This document shows, piece after piece, positions 1 through 8,132 of a stretch of 39,922 nucleotides of DNA. This DNA is from Candidatus Udaeobacter sp. Lineage in GTDB: Bacteria; Verrucomicrobiota; Verrucomicrobiia; Chthoniobacterales; UBA10450. The notes below the pieces were generated by a model that did not search any database, was not told where the DNA came from, and was given only the letters and a program-made list of their open reading frames with translations. Numbering within the stretch: position 1 is the stretch's first letter; every line of letters begins with the position of its first letter. The translations under genes and the position numbers were made by a program. The DNA is taken from positions 1-39,922 of the forward strand of contig JAALOD010000016.1 in the NCBI GenBank assembly GCA_013372845.1, given 5' to 3'.

Positions 1-381
1 CTGGTGCAACATCTGAACTATATTTACAAGAGTGAACCGGCACTTTGGCAGCTCGACGATACCTACGAAGGATTTGACTGGATCGACCTTCACGACGCCG
101 ACAACAGCGTTGTGTCATTCCTGAGAAAATCGCGCGAAGGCGATGTGGTGGTGTTTGTCGTGAATGCAACGCCAGTGGTACGCTACGATTATCGACTAGG
201 TGTCCCCGAGTCCGGTTTCTACCGTGAGCTTATCAACTCAGACGCCGAAACGTACGGCGGCAGCAATGTCGGAAATTTCGGCGGTATGCAGACCCAGGAC
301 GTTCCCTGGATGGGTCGACAACATTCAATCCTCATTCATCTACCCCCACTGGCGACGCTGGCGTTTAAGCTACAGAAGTAA
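1..381 (+). CDS. glgB: 1,4-alpha-glucan branching enzyme, C-terminal part
   Basis: Only the last 126 codons are in the window; the frame is open at base 1, so the gene starts upstream. The fragment matches the end of the GH13 branching enzyme and its C-terminal all-beta domain: ALWQLD, GFDWID, SVVSFLRKS, a VNATPV-like strand, RLGVPESG, the NSDAETYGGSN segment and the terminal LPPLATLAFK. The family makes alpha-1,6 branches in glycogen in the cytoplasm. The catalytic barrel is outside the window and cannot be checked. A hairpin followed by a T-run lies just downstream. Confidence 0.93.
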   Translation: MVQHLNYIYKSEPALWQLDDTYEGFDWIDLHDADNSVVSFLRKSREGDVVVFVVNATPVVRYDYRLGVPESGFYRELINSDAETYGGSNVGNFGGMQTQDVPWMGRQHSILIHLPPLATLAFKLQK

Positions 382-392
382 TTCGTTAGCTG

Positions 393-418
393 GCAGCTAG
401 TCCTAGCCGCGTTTTTTT
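393..418 (+). terminator. possible intrinsic terminator after glgB
   Basis: A short hairpin (arms about 393-399 and 404-410, one mismatch, four-base loop) is followed by seven T residues at 412-418. It lies 12 bases after the glgB stop. The stem is short, so this is only a plausible terminator. Confidence 0.4.
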
Positions 419-549
419 CAAAGGTCGATTCTCGCAAGCGAAGCGCTGACGCAAGGCCAAGCTTGGCTGAAGAAGCTGCACGTGCGCTTCAAAGTGCTTC
501 GCTTGATTATCGTGTCAGGCTAAACTATGCAATAATGAGGAATCAAACG

Positions 550-747
550 ATGAAAGTTCGCCTGCTACTCGGTTTACTTCTGGCGGGACTGTTTTGCGGT
601 TGCGCTGCAAATACTCCTTATTCGGAGACGGTGGTTGATACCAACACGCACACTGAACAAAGAGGGCTGCCTGAAACACCGGTGTACGGCAAACCAGTGT
701 TTACCCCGGGATCAAGCGAGCAGCCCGGACTCGGAGCCCACTATTAA
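550..747 (+). CDS. small lipoprotein, function unknown
   Basis: Encodes 65 residues. The frame opens at 463, but the ATG at 550 is preferred: it follows GAGG at 537-540 with a nine-base gap and begins a typical signal peptide (MKVR, then a leucine-rich core, then CGC). The cysteine of CGC around residue 18 would be the lipidated residue, although the box FCGC is not the classical LAGC. The mature part is short, rich in Thr, Pro and Gly, and has no recognisable domain. It stands alone between glgB and convergent xseA. Confidence 0.6.
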   Translation: MKVRLLLGLLLAGLFCGCAANTPYSETVVDTNTHTEQRGLPETPVYGKPVFTPGSSEQPGLGAHY

Positions 748-783
748 CTCGATGCTAAGGAAGGTGTGATCGGTTCCGTGGCT

Positions 784-2073
784 CTACGGTATTTCCGAGC
801 TAAATTCGCCGTCGCTGACTCGGGTGCGAATTTTCATTTTTGGCCGGACTGCTGCGATGGTACGAACAATTTTTCCGCGCTCGCTCATGGTGATGCTGTA
901 TCCGCGTCGCAAGGTCGCGTCCGGACCCAGCACGCGCAGGATTCCTTCAATGCGCTCAAAACGGTGCCTCGCGTTCTCCAGCAATCGCGCCGGAGAAGCA
1001 ACCAGGCGCCGATGCAAATCCGCGAAGCGATTGCGACGCATCATGAGCTCACGCGCGGGACTGCGTGCTTGTAACGCGCGCGTGATGTGGGCGAGGTTGC
1101 GTTTATAACTGTCGAGCTTGTGCGCGAGGCAACGCTGCAAAGTCTCGCGCGCGTGATCCAGACCTTGTTGGGCGTCGCGGACCCGGTTGAGCAACTGGCG
1201 CGAAAGCGCGCGTGTGCAACCGTCGATCCGCCGTTGCAGATCGATAATGTCGGGCACGATCAATTCAGCCGCGGCGCTCGGCGTAGGAGCGCGCAGATCA
1301 GCAACGAAATCGCTGATGGTGAAATCGATTTCGTGGCCGACTGCTGAGACGATTGGGATCGCGGAATGAAATATTGCGCGTGCCACGATCTCTTCGTTGA
1401 ATTCCCATAAGTCTTCGATGCTCCCGCCGCCGCGGGTGACCACGATTAGATCGAGCGGCGCAAACGCCTCGTTAGGCAAGGCGAGCTCGCGGATGGCAAC
1501 AGCGATCTCTTGTGCGGCTCCGGTCCCTTGGACGCGGACGGGGTTGATCAGAATCTGCAACCACGGCGCGCGACGGCGTAGCACGTTCATCATATCGCGA
1601 ATCGCCGCGCCGGTTGGCGAGGTGATGATTCCAATGCGCCGCGGAAATTTTGGCAATGGCCGTTTGCGTTCCGCTGCGAATAATCCTTCGGCTTCGAGTT
1701 TGCGTTTGAGCGCTTCGAATTTCGCCTGGAGCAGGCCGACTCCGCGCGGCTGAAGGATCTGGACATTCAGCTGGTATTGTCCGCGCGCTTCGAAAACCGT
1801 GACGGTGCCGTAAACCTGTACCTGGCTCCCATCGACAAGAGGCTGTCGTGCCGGTGAGACGGTGTCGCGCCAGATCACGCACGCGATTTGGGCGCGCTGA
1901 TCTTTAAGTGTAAAATATTGGTGGCCGCTCGGATGCAGTTTGTAATTCGAGATTTCGCCCTGGACCCACACTGCACGAAATTTTGTCTCGAGTGTGCCGC
2001 GAATTTGCCGGGTTAGCTCGCCGACAGTGAAAACTTTCGAAGTCTGGGGAAAGAGATCGCTGGTTAGCTGCAT
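784..2073 (-). CDS. xseA: exodeoxyribonuclease VII large subunit
   Basis: About 429 residues from the ATG at 2073. The family forms the large subunit of ExoVII, which degrades single-stranded DNA into oligonucleotides together with XseB. The N-terminal OB-fold shows FTVGELTRQI and VQGEISNYK with the GHQYFTLKD strand. The catalytic domain shows FPRRIGIITSPTGAAIRDM, the TRGGGSIEDLWEFN motif and SAVGHEIDFTISD. A coiled-coil-like region and the terminal GYSI segment follow. The open frame runs on to 2154, but that extension is translated repeat DNA. It lies downstream of ruvB on the same strand, separated by a REP pair and a heptamer array. No xseB is seen. Confidence 0.96.
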   Translation of the reverse strand: MQLTSDLFPQTSKVFTVGELTRQIRGTLETKFRAVWVQGEISNYKLHPSGHQYFTLKDQRAQIACVIWRDTVSPARQPLVDGSQVQVYGTVTVFEARGQYQLNVQILQPRGVGLLQAKFEALKRKLEAEGLFAAERKRPLPKFPRRIGIITSPTGAAIRDMMNVLRRRAPWLQILINPVRVQGTGAAQEIAVAIRELALPNEAFAPLDLIVVTRGGGSIEDLWEFNEEIVARAIFHSAIPIVSAVGHEIDFTISDFVADLRAPTPSAAAELIVPDIIDLQRRIDGCTRALSRQLLNRVRDAQQGLDHARETLQRCLAHKLDSYKRNLAHITRALQARSPARELMMRRNRFADLHRRLVASPARLLENARHRFERIEGILRVLGPDATLRRGYSITMSERGKIVRTIAAVRPKMKIRTRVSDGEFSSEIP

Positions 2074-2080
2074 TCGTTGA

Positions 2081-2113
2081 AACGTCCAACGTCCAACGCT
2101 CAACGTCCAACGC
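2081..2113. repeat. heptamer tandem array upstream of xseA
   Basis: On the plus strand the unit TCCAACG (variant CTCAACG) recurs with a seven-base period, four to five times. The array ends 7 bases before the xseA start codon (minus strand). It is one of several 7- or 8-base arrays found next to start codons in this window. Confidence 0.85.
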
Positions 2114-2117
2114 CGAA

Positions 2118-2169
2118 TTGTAGGGCGTCTGTGGCAGACGCCATGCCGTTTCACAGAAACGGCCTACAA
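2118..2169. repeat. REP pair (BIME) at the ruvB 3' end
   Basis: Two head-out REP-type palindromes. The first is TTGTAG at 2118-2123 followed by a perfect 8-bp stem (2124-2131 with 2135-2142, loop TGG). The second is inverted, with stem 2145-2152 with 2156-2163, loop ACA, then CTACAA at 2164-2169. The GTAG head is the hallmark of REP elements. Read on the minus strand, the second head TTGTAG supplies the last Leu codon and the TAG stop of ruvB. Confidence 0.85.
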
Positions 2170-3162
2170 TAGCTCCGCTTGCGCGCTGGCGGGTGGTTTA
2201 AGGCCGAGCTTGCGATAAGCGTTCGCGGTAGCGACTCGGCCTTGAGACGTGCGTTTGATGTAACCTTCCATGATCAGGTACGGCTCGTTCACTTCTTCGA
2301 TAGTGCCGGCTTCTTCGCCGATTGCGACCGCGAGCGAGTTCAAACCGACCGGGCCACCGTTAAATTTGTGAATTAACGTTTCAATGATCCGCTTGTCCCA
2401 TTGATCGAATCCGTCGCGATCGATCTCAAGCATGGCAAGCGCGCGGTCAGCCAGATCTGCGGTGATTTTTCCCTGGGCTTTCACCTGCACGTAGTCGCGC
2501 ACCCAGCGCAAAAGATTGTTTGCCGTGCGCGGCGTACCGCGGGTGCGCGTGGCGAGCTCGGCTGCGCCCGCTGAATCAATCTCCACGCCAAGCAAGCGGG
2601 CGCTGCGCGTGATGATTTTCTGCATTTGCTCAGCATGATAATAATCGAGGCGGGCGGTCATTCCGAAACGCGACCGGAGCGGCGCGCTCACCATTCCCGC
2701 GCGCGTGGTCGCGCCGACCAATGTGAATTTCGGCAGATTCAAACGGAGACTGCGCGCTTGCGGTCCTTGGTCGATGATGATGTCGAGCCGGTAATCTTCC
2801 ATCGCCGGATAAAGATATTCTTCGATAGTCGGTTGGAGCCGATGGATCTCGTCGATGAAAAGCACGTCGCCTTTTTCGAGGCTAGTTAAAAGACCCGCCA
2901 GCTCACCGGCCTTCTCAATGACGGGGCCACTGGTGTTTTTGATGTTCACGTTCATCGCGTTCGCGATGATATAAGCCAGCGTGGTCTTGCCGAGACCGGA
3001 TGGACCGCTTAGCAAAATGTGTTCGAGCACGTCACCGCGCTTCTTTGCCGCTTCAACCATCAACTCAAGCCGCTCGCACACTTTCACCTGGCCTGTGAAC
3101 TCGCTGAACGCCGGCGGTCGCAGCGAAATTTCAAAAGCGGCGTCTGGTTCCGGTGGTTTCAT
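2164..3162 (-). CDS. ruvB: Holliday junction branch-migration ATPase RuvB
   Basis: 332 residues, the usual RuvB length. RuvB is the hexameric AAA+ motor that drives branch migration with RuvA at Holliday junctions. Walker A GPSGLGKT is at about 53-60 and Walker B LFIDEIHR at 101-108. GATTRAG and the LRSRFG arginine-finger region follow, and the C-terminal winged helix includes [10 protein letters not shown] and EPYLI. The start is the ATG at 3162, 27 bases after the upstream anti-sigma-type gene, so the two are probably cotranscribed. The stop codon lies inside a REP element. ruvA and ruvC are not in the window. Confidence 0.98.
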   Translation of the reverse strand: MKPPEPDAAFEISLRPPAFSEFTGQVKVCERLELMVEAAKKRGDVLEHILLSGPSGLGKTTLAYIIANAMNVNIKNTSGPVIEKAGELAGLLTSLEKGDVLFIDEIHRLQPTIEEYLYPAMEDYRLDIIIDQGPQARSLRLNLPKFTLVGATTRAGMVSAPLRSRFGMTARLDYYHAEQMQKIITRSARLLGVEIDSAGAAELATRTRGTPRTANNLLRWVRDYVQVKAQGKITADLADRALAMLEIDRDGFDQWDKRIIETLIHKFNGGPVGLNSLAVAIGEEAGTIEEVNEPYLIMEGYIKRTSQGRVATANAYRKLGLKPPASAQAELL

Positions 3163-3189
3163 TGAGCGACCGAACGGGCTTAAGACAAA

Positions 3190-3594
3190 CTAGCTTCCCA
3201 GATTTTTCGTCAGTACGAGCTCCGTGCCACGGCGTTTGTGAACATAATCGACTTCATCAAAGGCGTTACGAATAAGAAATAATCCAAGCCCACCCGGTTT
3301 GATCATATCGTGAGAGCGACCTTTCATTTGGTTGGGCAAAACCTGTTCGCCATAGTCGCGCACCCGCAGGCGCACGCACTTGCGCAGGCCTTCCAAATGC
3401 AACGAGATAAATTGATCGTCACGTAGACGGTAAGCGTAGCGAATAACGTTGGTGCATGCTTCATCCACGCCGAGCACCATCAGCAGGCGTTCCCTTTCGG
3501 AGAACGGATAACTGTTAAGAAATTTGCGCACGCAGTTGCGCATCAAGGCCAGGTTGGCTGTATGACTGCTAAACTCGACTGTCTGTTTCTTCAT
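3190..3594 (-). CDS. RsbW-type ATP-binding anti-sigma regulatory factor
   Basis: 134 residues from ATG 3594; an in-frame TTG at 3636 could add 14 residues. It has the GHKL/HATPase_c_2 fold of serine kinases that hold sigma factors or control them through anti-anti-sigma partners. The N-box VDEACTNVIRYAY lies near residues 50-62, and GGLGLFLI is the G-box with a following Asp/Glu-rich end. It is short and single-domain, as RsbW/SpoIIAB-like proteins are. No STAS-domain partner or sigma factor is adjacent, so its target is unknown. It sits just upstream of ruvB on the same strand. Confidence 0.85.
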   Translation of the reverse strand: MKKQTVEFSSHTANLALMRNCVRKFLNSYPFSERERLLMVLGVDEACTNVIRYAYRLRDDQFISLHLEGLRKCVRLRVRDYGEQVLPNQMKGRSHDMIKPGGLGLFLIRNAFDEVDYVHKRRGTELVLTKNLGS

Positions 3595-3704
3595 TAACCG
3601 CTCTGGAAATCTGAGCAGATTCACGGGTTCATTCAACTCCGAACGCTAGGGAATGTGTGAAAAGCCGATGGACACGCGCTAAAACCGTAGTTCAATTTTG
3701 CGTT

Positions 3705-4409
3705 ATGTTGAGGTCTTTTGCCGTTGTTTTGCTTTTCGTCGCGCCTGCGCTGGCGCAGCAGGAGAACGCGACCGCTTATGAAGCGTTACGCGTAGTCGGC
3801 TCTGAATTGGGACGCGGCGCGCTAAATCACGTCGTGTCGATTACCGGAGTGAGAGGCGATCCACAGCCGCGAAAATGGAAAATTATTTTAGAAGACCCCG
3901 ACGGTCGTGGCGTGCGTGAACTGGAAGTCGCCGATGGAAAGATTGATTCCGAGCATCGCCCGGGTCGCTCAGTTGCGGGTTCCACCGAAGGCGCAACGAT
4001 CGACACCTCCCGTTTGAACCTGGATTCGAACGGGGCGTACGAAGTGGCGACCCACACAGCGGACCTGTCACATGCCAATTTCGCGACCGTCGATTATGCC
4101 TTGCGTACCGATGAGCGCGGCGAACCGACCTGGATCATCACTCTTTTGAGTAGATCGTCACGTCCTGTCGGCACCATCCATATCGGCGCGATGGGCGGCA
4201 CGGTGAAGCGAACAGAAGGAATGTTTGCCGGCGCGACGATGGAAGATGTGGAGAACGATTATGACACGGATGACACGGACGAGGAGAACGGCCCTTTCAA
4301 AGGCGTCAAAAGGCGTATCAAGGATACTTTTCACCGGACACAAGAGGAAGCGCGAGATATGTTTGACAGAGTGAAGCGCTCGTTTTCCGATTTCATCAAC
4401 CGCGGGTAG
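3705..4409 (+). CDS. secreted protein of unknown function
   Basis: About 234 residues from ATG 3705 (the frame opens at GTG 3657). The ATG gives a clean signal peptide: MLRS, a hydrophobic core, then ALAQ as a likely cleavage site near residue 18. The mature part has a PepSY-like feel (VVSITGVRGDPQPRKWKI, then a strand rich in acidic residues), but I do not recognise a family with certainty. The C-terminus is unusual: an acidic stretch (ENDYDTDDTDEENG) followed by a basic, helical tail. It starts a likely three-gene unit with the DUF5996 and AraC genes, which follow at 7 and 9 bases. Confidence 0.7.
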   Translation: MLRSFAVVLLFVAPALAQQENATAYEALRVVGSELGRGALNHVVSITGVRGDPQPRKWKIILEDPDGRGVRELEVADGKIDSEHRPGRSVAGSTEGATIDTSRLNLDSNGAYEVATHTADLSHANFATVDYALRTDERGEPTWIITLLSRSSRPVGTIHIGAMGGTVKRTEGMFAGATMEDVENDYDTDDTDEENGPFKGVKRRIKDTFHRTQEEARDMFDRVKRSFSDFINRG

Positions 4410-4416
4410 CAGTTAA

Positions 4417-5361
4417 GTGAACGCATCTGATTCATGGCCGGCGCTGCCTTTCGCAGAGTGGAAAGATACCGCCATCACGCTGCACATGTGGACGCAGATT
4501 GTCGGCAAGATTCGACTGACGCTAAGTCCATGGACGAACCACTCCTGGCACGTCACGCTCTACGTCACATCACGCGGCCTGACGACTTCGCCGATTCCTC
4601 ATGGCACATCGACATTCGAAATCCGTTTCGATTTCATCGATCACGAATTGCGCATCCTTAAAAGCGATGGTGCGGCACGAGTGTTGAAACTGCGCCCGCA
4701 GCCGGTGGCGAAATTTTACCGTGAAGTGATGAATGCGCTAGCCGAGATGGAATTGGCTGTGACTATCAACATAGTGCCTAACGAGATCGAGAATCCGATC
4801 CCGTTTGATCAAGATGAAGAGCATCGCTCTTATGATCGCGAATATGCGAACCGATTCTGGCGCGTGCTCGTGCAAAGCGATCGCGTCTTTAAGGAATTTC
4901 GATCGCGTTTCTGTGGCAAATGCAGTCCGGTGCATTTTTTCTGGGGCAGTTTTGATCTGGCAGTGACGCGTTTCTCCGGACGGCCAGCGCCGCCGCATCC
5001 TGGGGGAGTTCCACATTTACCGGACGCGGTCACGCGCGAGGCCTACTGTCAGGAAGTAAGCAGTCTCGGTTTTTGGCCCGGCAACGCGGCCGCGCCGACG
5101 CCACTCTTCTATTCGTATGCGTATCCGGAACCGCCTGGATTCGCAGGGGCGAAAATTCAGCCGGATGCGGCTTTCTACGAGACCAAACTGCGCGAATTCA
5201 TCCTGCCTTACGACGCGGTGCGCACTGCTGAAAAGCCGGATAAAGTCCTTCTCGATTTTGCGCAGAGCGCCTACGACGCTGCGTCGAAGCTGGGGAAGTG
5301 GGACCGCGCCGCGCTGGAGGAGAAGAAGCCAGCCTTGCATTTGCCTCGGCAACATTCGTAA
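4417..5361 (+). CDS. DUF5996 family protein
   Basis: 314 residues from GTG 4417. The sequence resembles the DUF5996 family: WPALPFAEWKDTAITLHMW near the N-terminus, the SFDLAVTRFSGR segment, an internal HPGGVPHL, and SLGFWPG followed by FYSYAYPEPPGF. Family members occur in many soil bacteria and have no established biochemical role. There is no signal peptide or membrane span, so it is probably cytoplasmic. It lies seven bases after the secreted unknown and nine bases before an AraC regulator, which suggests one transcript and perhaps common control. Confidence 0.85.
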   Translation: MNASDSWPALPFAEWKDTAITLHMWTQIVGKIRLTLSPWTNHSWHVTLYVTSRGLTTSPIPHGTSTFEIRFDFIDHELRILKSDGAARVLKLRPQPVAKFYREVMNALAEMELAVTINIVPNEIENPIPFDQDEEHRSYDREYANRFWRVLVQSDRVFKEFRSRFCGKCSPVHFFWGSFDLAVTRFSGRPAPPHPGGVPHLPDAVTREAYCQEVSSLGFWPGNAAAPTPLFYSYAYPEPPGFAGAKIQPDAAFYETKLREFILPYDAVRTAEKPDKVLLDFAQSAYDAASKLGKWDRAALEEKKPALHLPRQHS

Positions 5362-5370
5362 TTAAGCGAA

Positions 5371-6309
5371 ATGAATCCTGGTTGCGCAGCCGAGCAACAC
5401 GCCTGGCGTGAAGTCAAAGATGGATGGCGCCCCTTGTACGGCGACGTGGACAAAATCGGGGTGGCCGTTGAGTGGCACGACTTTCGTACCGAGCGTTCCT
5501 TTAACTGGGGACGCACTTTCCATCCAAACAGCCTTGAGTTCTGTTTGAATCTGGCCGGCCGCGGAGCAGTAGGCACCGAAAGTGGCGCGCGAAGCGATTA
5601 TGTTCCGGGCAACTGTGGGTATTACGCGATCGCCGATGGACCGCTGCCGGCATCGCGGCGCGCGCACGATCGTCATCAATTCGTGACGCTGGAATTCTCG
5701 CGGGAACATTTGCAAAAACAATTTGTGCGGAATGAAGCTGACCTCGAGCCGGAGATTCGCCGCATTGTGTTTGGAGACAGGGAAGAAAACGTCGTCGCGC
5801 CTGCGCGTCCGATGACGATGCAACAACGCGGCGTGGTCGCCAGTTTGGCGGAGCCTCCGGTAGCAAAAGCAGCGCAGATCCTCTGGTACCAAGGCAAGGC
5901 CATGGAGCTCATGGCGCATTTTCTTTTCGCGCCAAGAGACCCGGAATTTTTCTGCATGCGGCAAAAACGCGTCGCGCGCGAACGCGTGGAACGCACGAAG
6001 GAGCTTCTGGCTCGCGATCTCGCTAACCCGCCCACGCTGGAAATGATCGGTCAGGAGGTGGGCTGCAGCCCGTTCTACCTAAGCAGGATTTTTTCGCGCG
6101 AAGTGGGACTCACCATTCCGCAATATTTGCGCAACCTGCGAATGGAACGCGCTGCCGAGCTGTTGCGCACGGGACGCTACAATGTCACTGAGGCTGCGAC
6201 AGAAGTTGGTTACTCGAGCCTGAGTCACTTTAGTAAAGCATTTTGCGAAACGATCGGCTGTTGCCCGGTGCTTTATCCGGCAGCGAAAAATGTCATTCTG
6301 GATCGCTGA
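5371..6309 (+). CDS. AraC-family transcriptional regulator
   Basis: 312 residues. The C-terminal 100 residues carry the double helix-turn-helix of the AraC/XylS family: LARDLANPPTLEMIGQEVG, SPFYLSRIFSREVGLTIPQYL, RMERAAELL, and the second motif VTEAATEVGYSSLSHFSKAF. The N-terminal 190 residues form a cupin-like sensing part with no recognisable ligand motif. It ends the unit that begins at 3705 and may regulate it. A dispersed inverted repeat and an octamer array separate it from purH. Confidence 0.93.
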   Translation: MNPGCAAEQHAWREVKDGWRPLYGDVDKIGVAVEWHDFRTERSFNWGRTFHPNSLEFCLNLAGRGAVGTESGARSDYVPGNCGYYAIADGPLPASRRAHDRHQFVTLEFSREHLQKQFVRNEADLEPEIRRIVFGDREENVVAPARPMTMQQRGVVASLAEPPVAKAAQILWYQGKAMELMAHFLFAPRDPEFFCMRQKRVARERVERTKELLARDLANPPTLEMIGQEVGCSPFYLSRIFSREVGLTIPQYLRNLRMERAAELLRTGRYNVTEAATEVGYSSLSHFSKAFCETIGCCPVLYPAAKNVILDR

Positions 6310-6336
6310 GGCGTTGAAGCATCCAACGCTCTGCTC

Positions 6337-6430
6337 GTCATCTTGAGCGAAGCGAAACATCTCTGACTGCCATTTCGACCCGTCGGGAGAAGGAACTGCT
6401 CCAGAGATTCTTCGCTTCGCTCAGAATGAC
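6337..6430. repeat. dispersed long inverted repeat, copy 1
   Basis: Left arm at 6337-6365 (begins GTCATCTTGAGCGAAGCGAA) and right arm at 6403-6430 (ends GCTTCGCTCAGAATGAC) are near-reverse complements around a 37-base centre. Three relatives occur in the window (8040-8132, 14723-14809, and a half copy at 35087-35113). It has no coding content. Confidence 0.85.
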
Positions 6431-6461
6431 AATGATGCTTGACGCTTTGATTGACGTGCCG

Positions 6462-6501
6462 TTTTAACCCTTCAACGCTTCAACTCTTTAACGGTTCAAC
6501 G
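6462..6501. repeat. octamer array abutting the purH start codon
   Basis: Five units with an exact eight-base period, consensus CTTCAACG (variants TTTTAACC, CTTCAACT, CTTTAACG, GTTCAACG). The last unit ends at 6501 and ATG follows at 6502. No Shine-Dalgarno is present, so the array is the translation-initiation leader of purH. It is almost identical to the array at 22563-22594 upstream of dnaE. Confidence 0.9.
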
Positions 6502-8025
6502 ATGAAAATTGCCCGCGCTCTCATTTCCGTTTCCGACAAAACCGGTATCGCTGCGTTAGCCCGAGCGCTGGACCGGCAGGGCGTCGACATTATTTCCACT
6601 GGGGGAACAGCCGACCTGCTGAGGAAAGAAAAAATTCCAGTGCGCGAGATCTCAAGCTTCACTGCATTTCCAGAAGTGCTGGAAGGGCGCGTGAAAACTT
6701 TGCATCCCCGTGTGCACGGCGGCCTTCTCTACAAACGTGGCAACGAGAAACATGAGGCTGAAGCGCGCGAATGTGGGTTCGAACCGATCGATCTGGTGGT
6801 GGTCAACCTTTATCCTTTCGAAGCGACCGTTGCCAAACCGGACGTCACGCTGGGGGAAGCGATCGAGAATATCGACATCGGGGGTCCGTCGATGATTCGC
6901 AGCGCGGCAAAAAACTACGAATCGGTCACGGTGGTGGTCGATCCGGCAGACTACGACGCGGTGCTCGAAAACATGCGCGATAACAATGGCGAAACGACAC
7001 TGAAATTGCGGGAGCGTCTCGCCATCAAAGCCTTCATCAGGACAGCCGAATACGATCGCGCGATCGGTAACTTTCTGAACAGGGAGCAGACAACGGATGC
7101 GTCGTTTTCACTTTCGCTTCCGCTGGTAACGCGGTTGCGTTACGGAGAAAATCCACATCAAACCGCCGCGCTCTATGGCGATTTCGATAAGCACTTCGAA
7201 AAACTTCATGGCAAGGAACTTTCGTTTAACAACATTCTCGACATCAGTGCGGCGACGAATTTGATCGCCGAGTTCGAGGAGCCGACCGTCGCGATTCTGA
7301 AACATACCAACCCATGTGGTGTTGGCTCGGATGCCGATCTTCGCAAGGCGTGGAACAAGGCGTTTGCCACGGATAAACAGGCGCCCTTTGGCGGGATCAT
7401 CATATGCAACCGTCCGTTGACCGAAGCGCTGGCGAAAGTGATCAGCGAGATCTTTAGCGAGGTAATTATTGCGCCAGATTTTGAGCCGGAAGCGCGCAGC
7501 GTCTTGCAGAAGAAAAAAAACCTGCGCTTGATTCGATTGGTGACGCCGGCAACAGATGCGAGACCCGCGGTTGATGTTCGTTCCGTCTGCGGCGGTGTGC
7601 TCGTTCAAGACGCGGACCTTGCAGCGGAAATAACACGTAACGTGGTCACGAAAAGGCGACCGACCAAAACGGAACTCAAAGCGCTGTTGTTCGGGTGGCG
7701 GGTGGTCAAACACGTGAAATCGAACGCCATTGTTTATTCTCGTGCGGACCGGACACTTGGCATCGGCGCGGGACAGATGTCGCGAATCGATGCTTCGCGC
7801 ATTGCGATTTGGAAGGCGAAAGAAGCCGGGCTGTCGCTAAAAGGCAGCGCGGTCGCAAGCGACGCGTTTTTTCCTTTCCCGGACGGTTTGATCGCTGCTG
7901 CGGAGGCAGGCGCAACGTGCGCCATTCAACCGGGCGGTTCAGTCCGCGACGAAGAAGTGATTGCCGCCGCCAACGAGCGCAACATGGCGGTGATCTTCAC
8001 CGGCGTCAGGCACTTTCGTCACTAG
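6502..8025 (+). CDS. purH: bifunctional AICAR transformylase / IMP cyclohydrolase
   Basis: 507 residues from ATG 6502. It catalyses the last two steps of IMP synthesis: formyl transfer to AICAR and ring closure. The N-terminal MGS-like cyclohydrolase domain shows [21 protein letters not shown] and [15 protein letters not shown]. The transformylase domain shows [19 protein letters not shown] (Lys-His catalytic pair), [20 protein letters not shown] and [10 protein letters not shown], and ends in [13 protein letters not shown]. The frame opens at 6451, but the extension is translated octamer repeat and ATG 6502 matches family N-termini. Length is normal. Confidence 0.98.
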   Translation: MKIARALISVSDKTGIAALARALDRQGVDIISTGGTADLLRKEKIPVREISSFTAFPEVLEGRVKTLHPRVHGGLLYKRGNEKHEAEARECGFEPIDLVVVNLYPFEATVAKPDVTLGEAIENIDIGGPSMIRSAAKNYESVTVVVDPADYDAVLENMRDNNGETTLKLRERLAIKAFIRTAEYDRAIGNFLNREQTTDASFSLSLPLVTRLRYGENPHQTAALYGDFDKHFEKLHGKELSFNNILDISAATNLIAEFEEPTVAILKHTNPCGVGSDADLRKAWNKAFATDKQAPFGGIIICNRPLTEALAKVISEIFSEVIIAPDFEPEARSVLQKKKNLRLIRLVTPATDARPAVDVRSVCGGVLVQDADLAAEITRNVVTKRRPTKTELKALLFGWRVVKHVKSNAIVYSRADRTLGIGAGQMSRIDASRIAIWKAKEAGLSLKGSAVASDAFFPFPDGLIAAAEAGATCAIQPGGSVRDEEVIAAANERNMAVIFTGVRHFRH

Positions 8026-8039
8026 GGCTCATTGCTCTT

Positions 8040-8132
8040 GTCATTTTGAGCGAAGCGAAGAATCTCAGATCATGTCTTTTAACCTGCTAACCAAACGAAT
8101 GGTCAGAGATGTTTCGCTCCGCTCAACATGAC
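8040..8132. repeat. dispersed long inverted repeat, copy 2
   Basis: Left arm 8040-8066 (GTCATTTTGAGCGAAGCGAA) and right arm 8104-8132 (ends GCTCCGCTCAACATGAC), same family as 6337-6430. The right arm contains the ATG at 8109 used by the downstream FMN dehydrogenase, whose first eight residues MFRSAQHD are therefore repeat-encoded. Confidence 0.85.

Noticed and set aside
2074-2154. N-terminal extension of xseA to 2154
   Set aside because: The added residues are a translation of the heptamer array and REP pair; the family N-terminus begins at ATG 2073.
6462-6501. CRISPR-like array
   Set aside because: Units are 7-8 bases without spacers, and no cas genes are present; the same holds for the arrays at 2081, 9330, 21309, 22563 and 28620.
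7108-7713. 201-codon antisense frame in purH
   Set aside because: It mirrors purH codons, has no motif, start signal or neighbours, and purH is certain.
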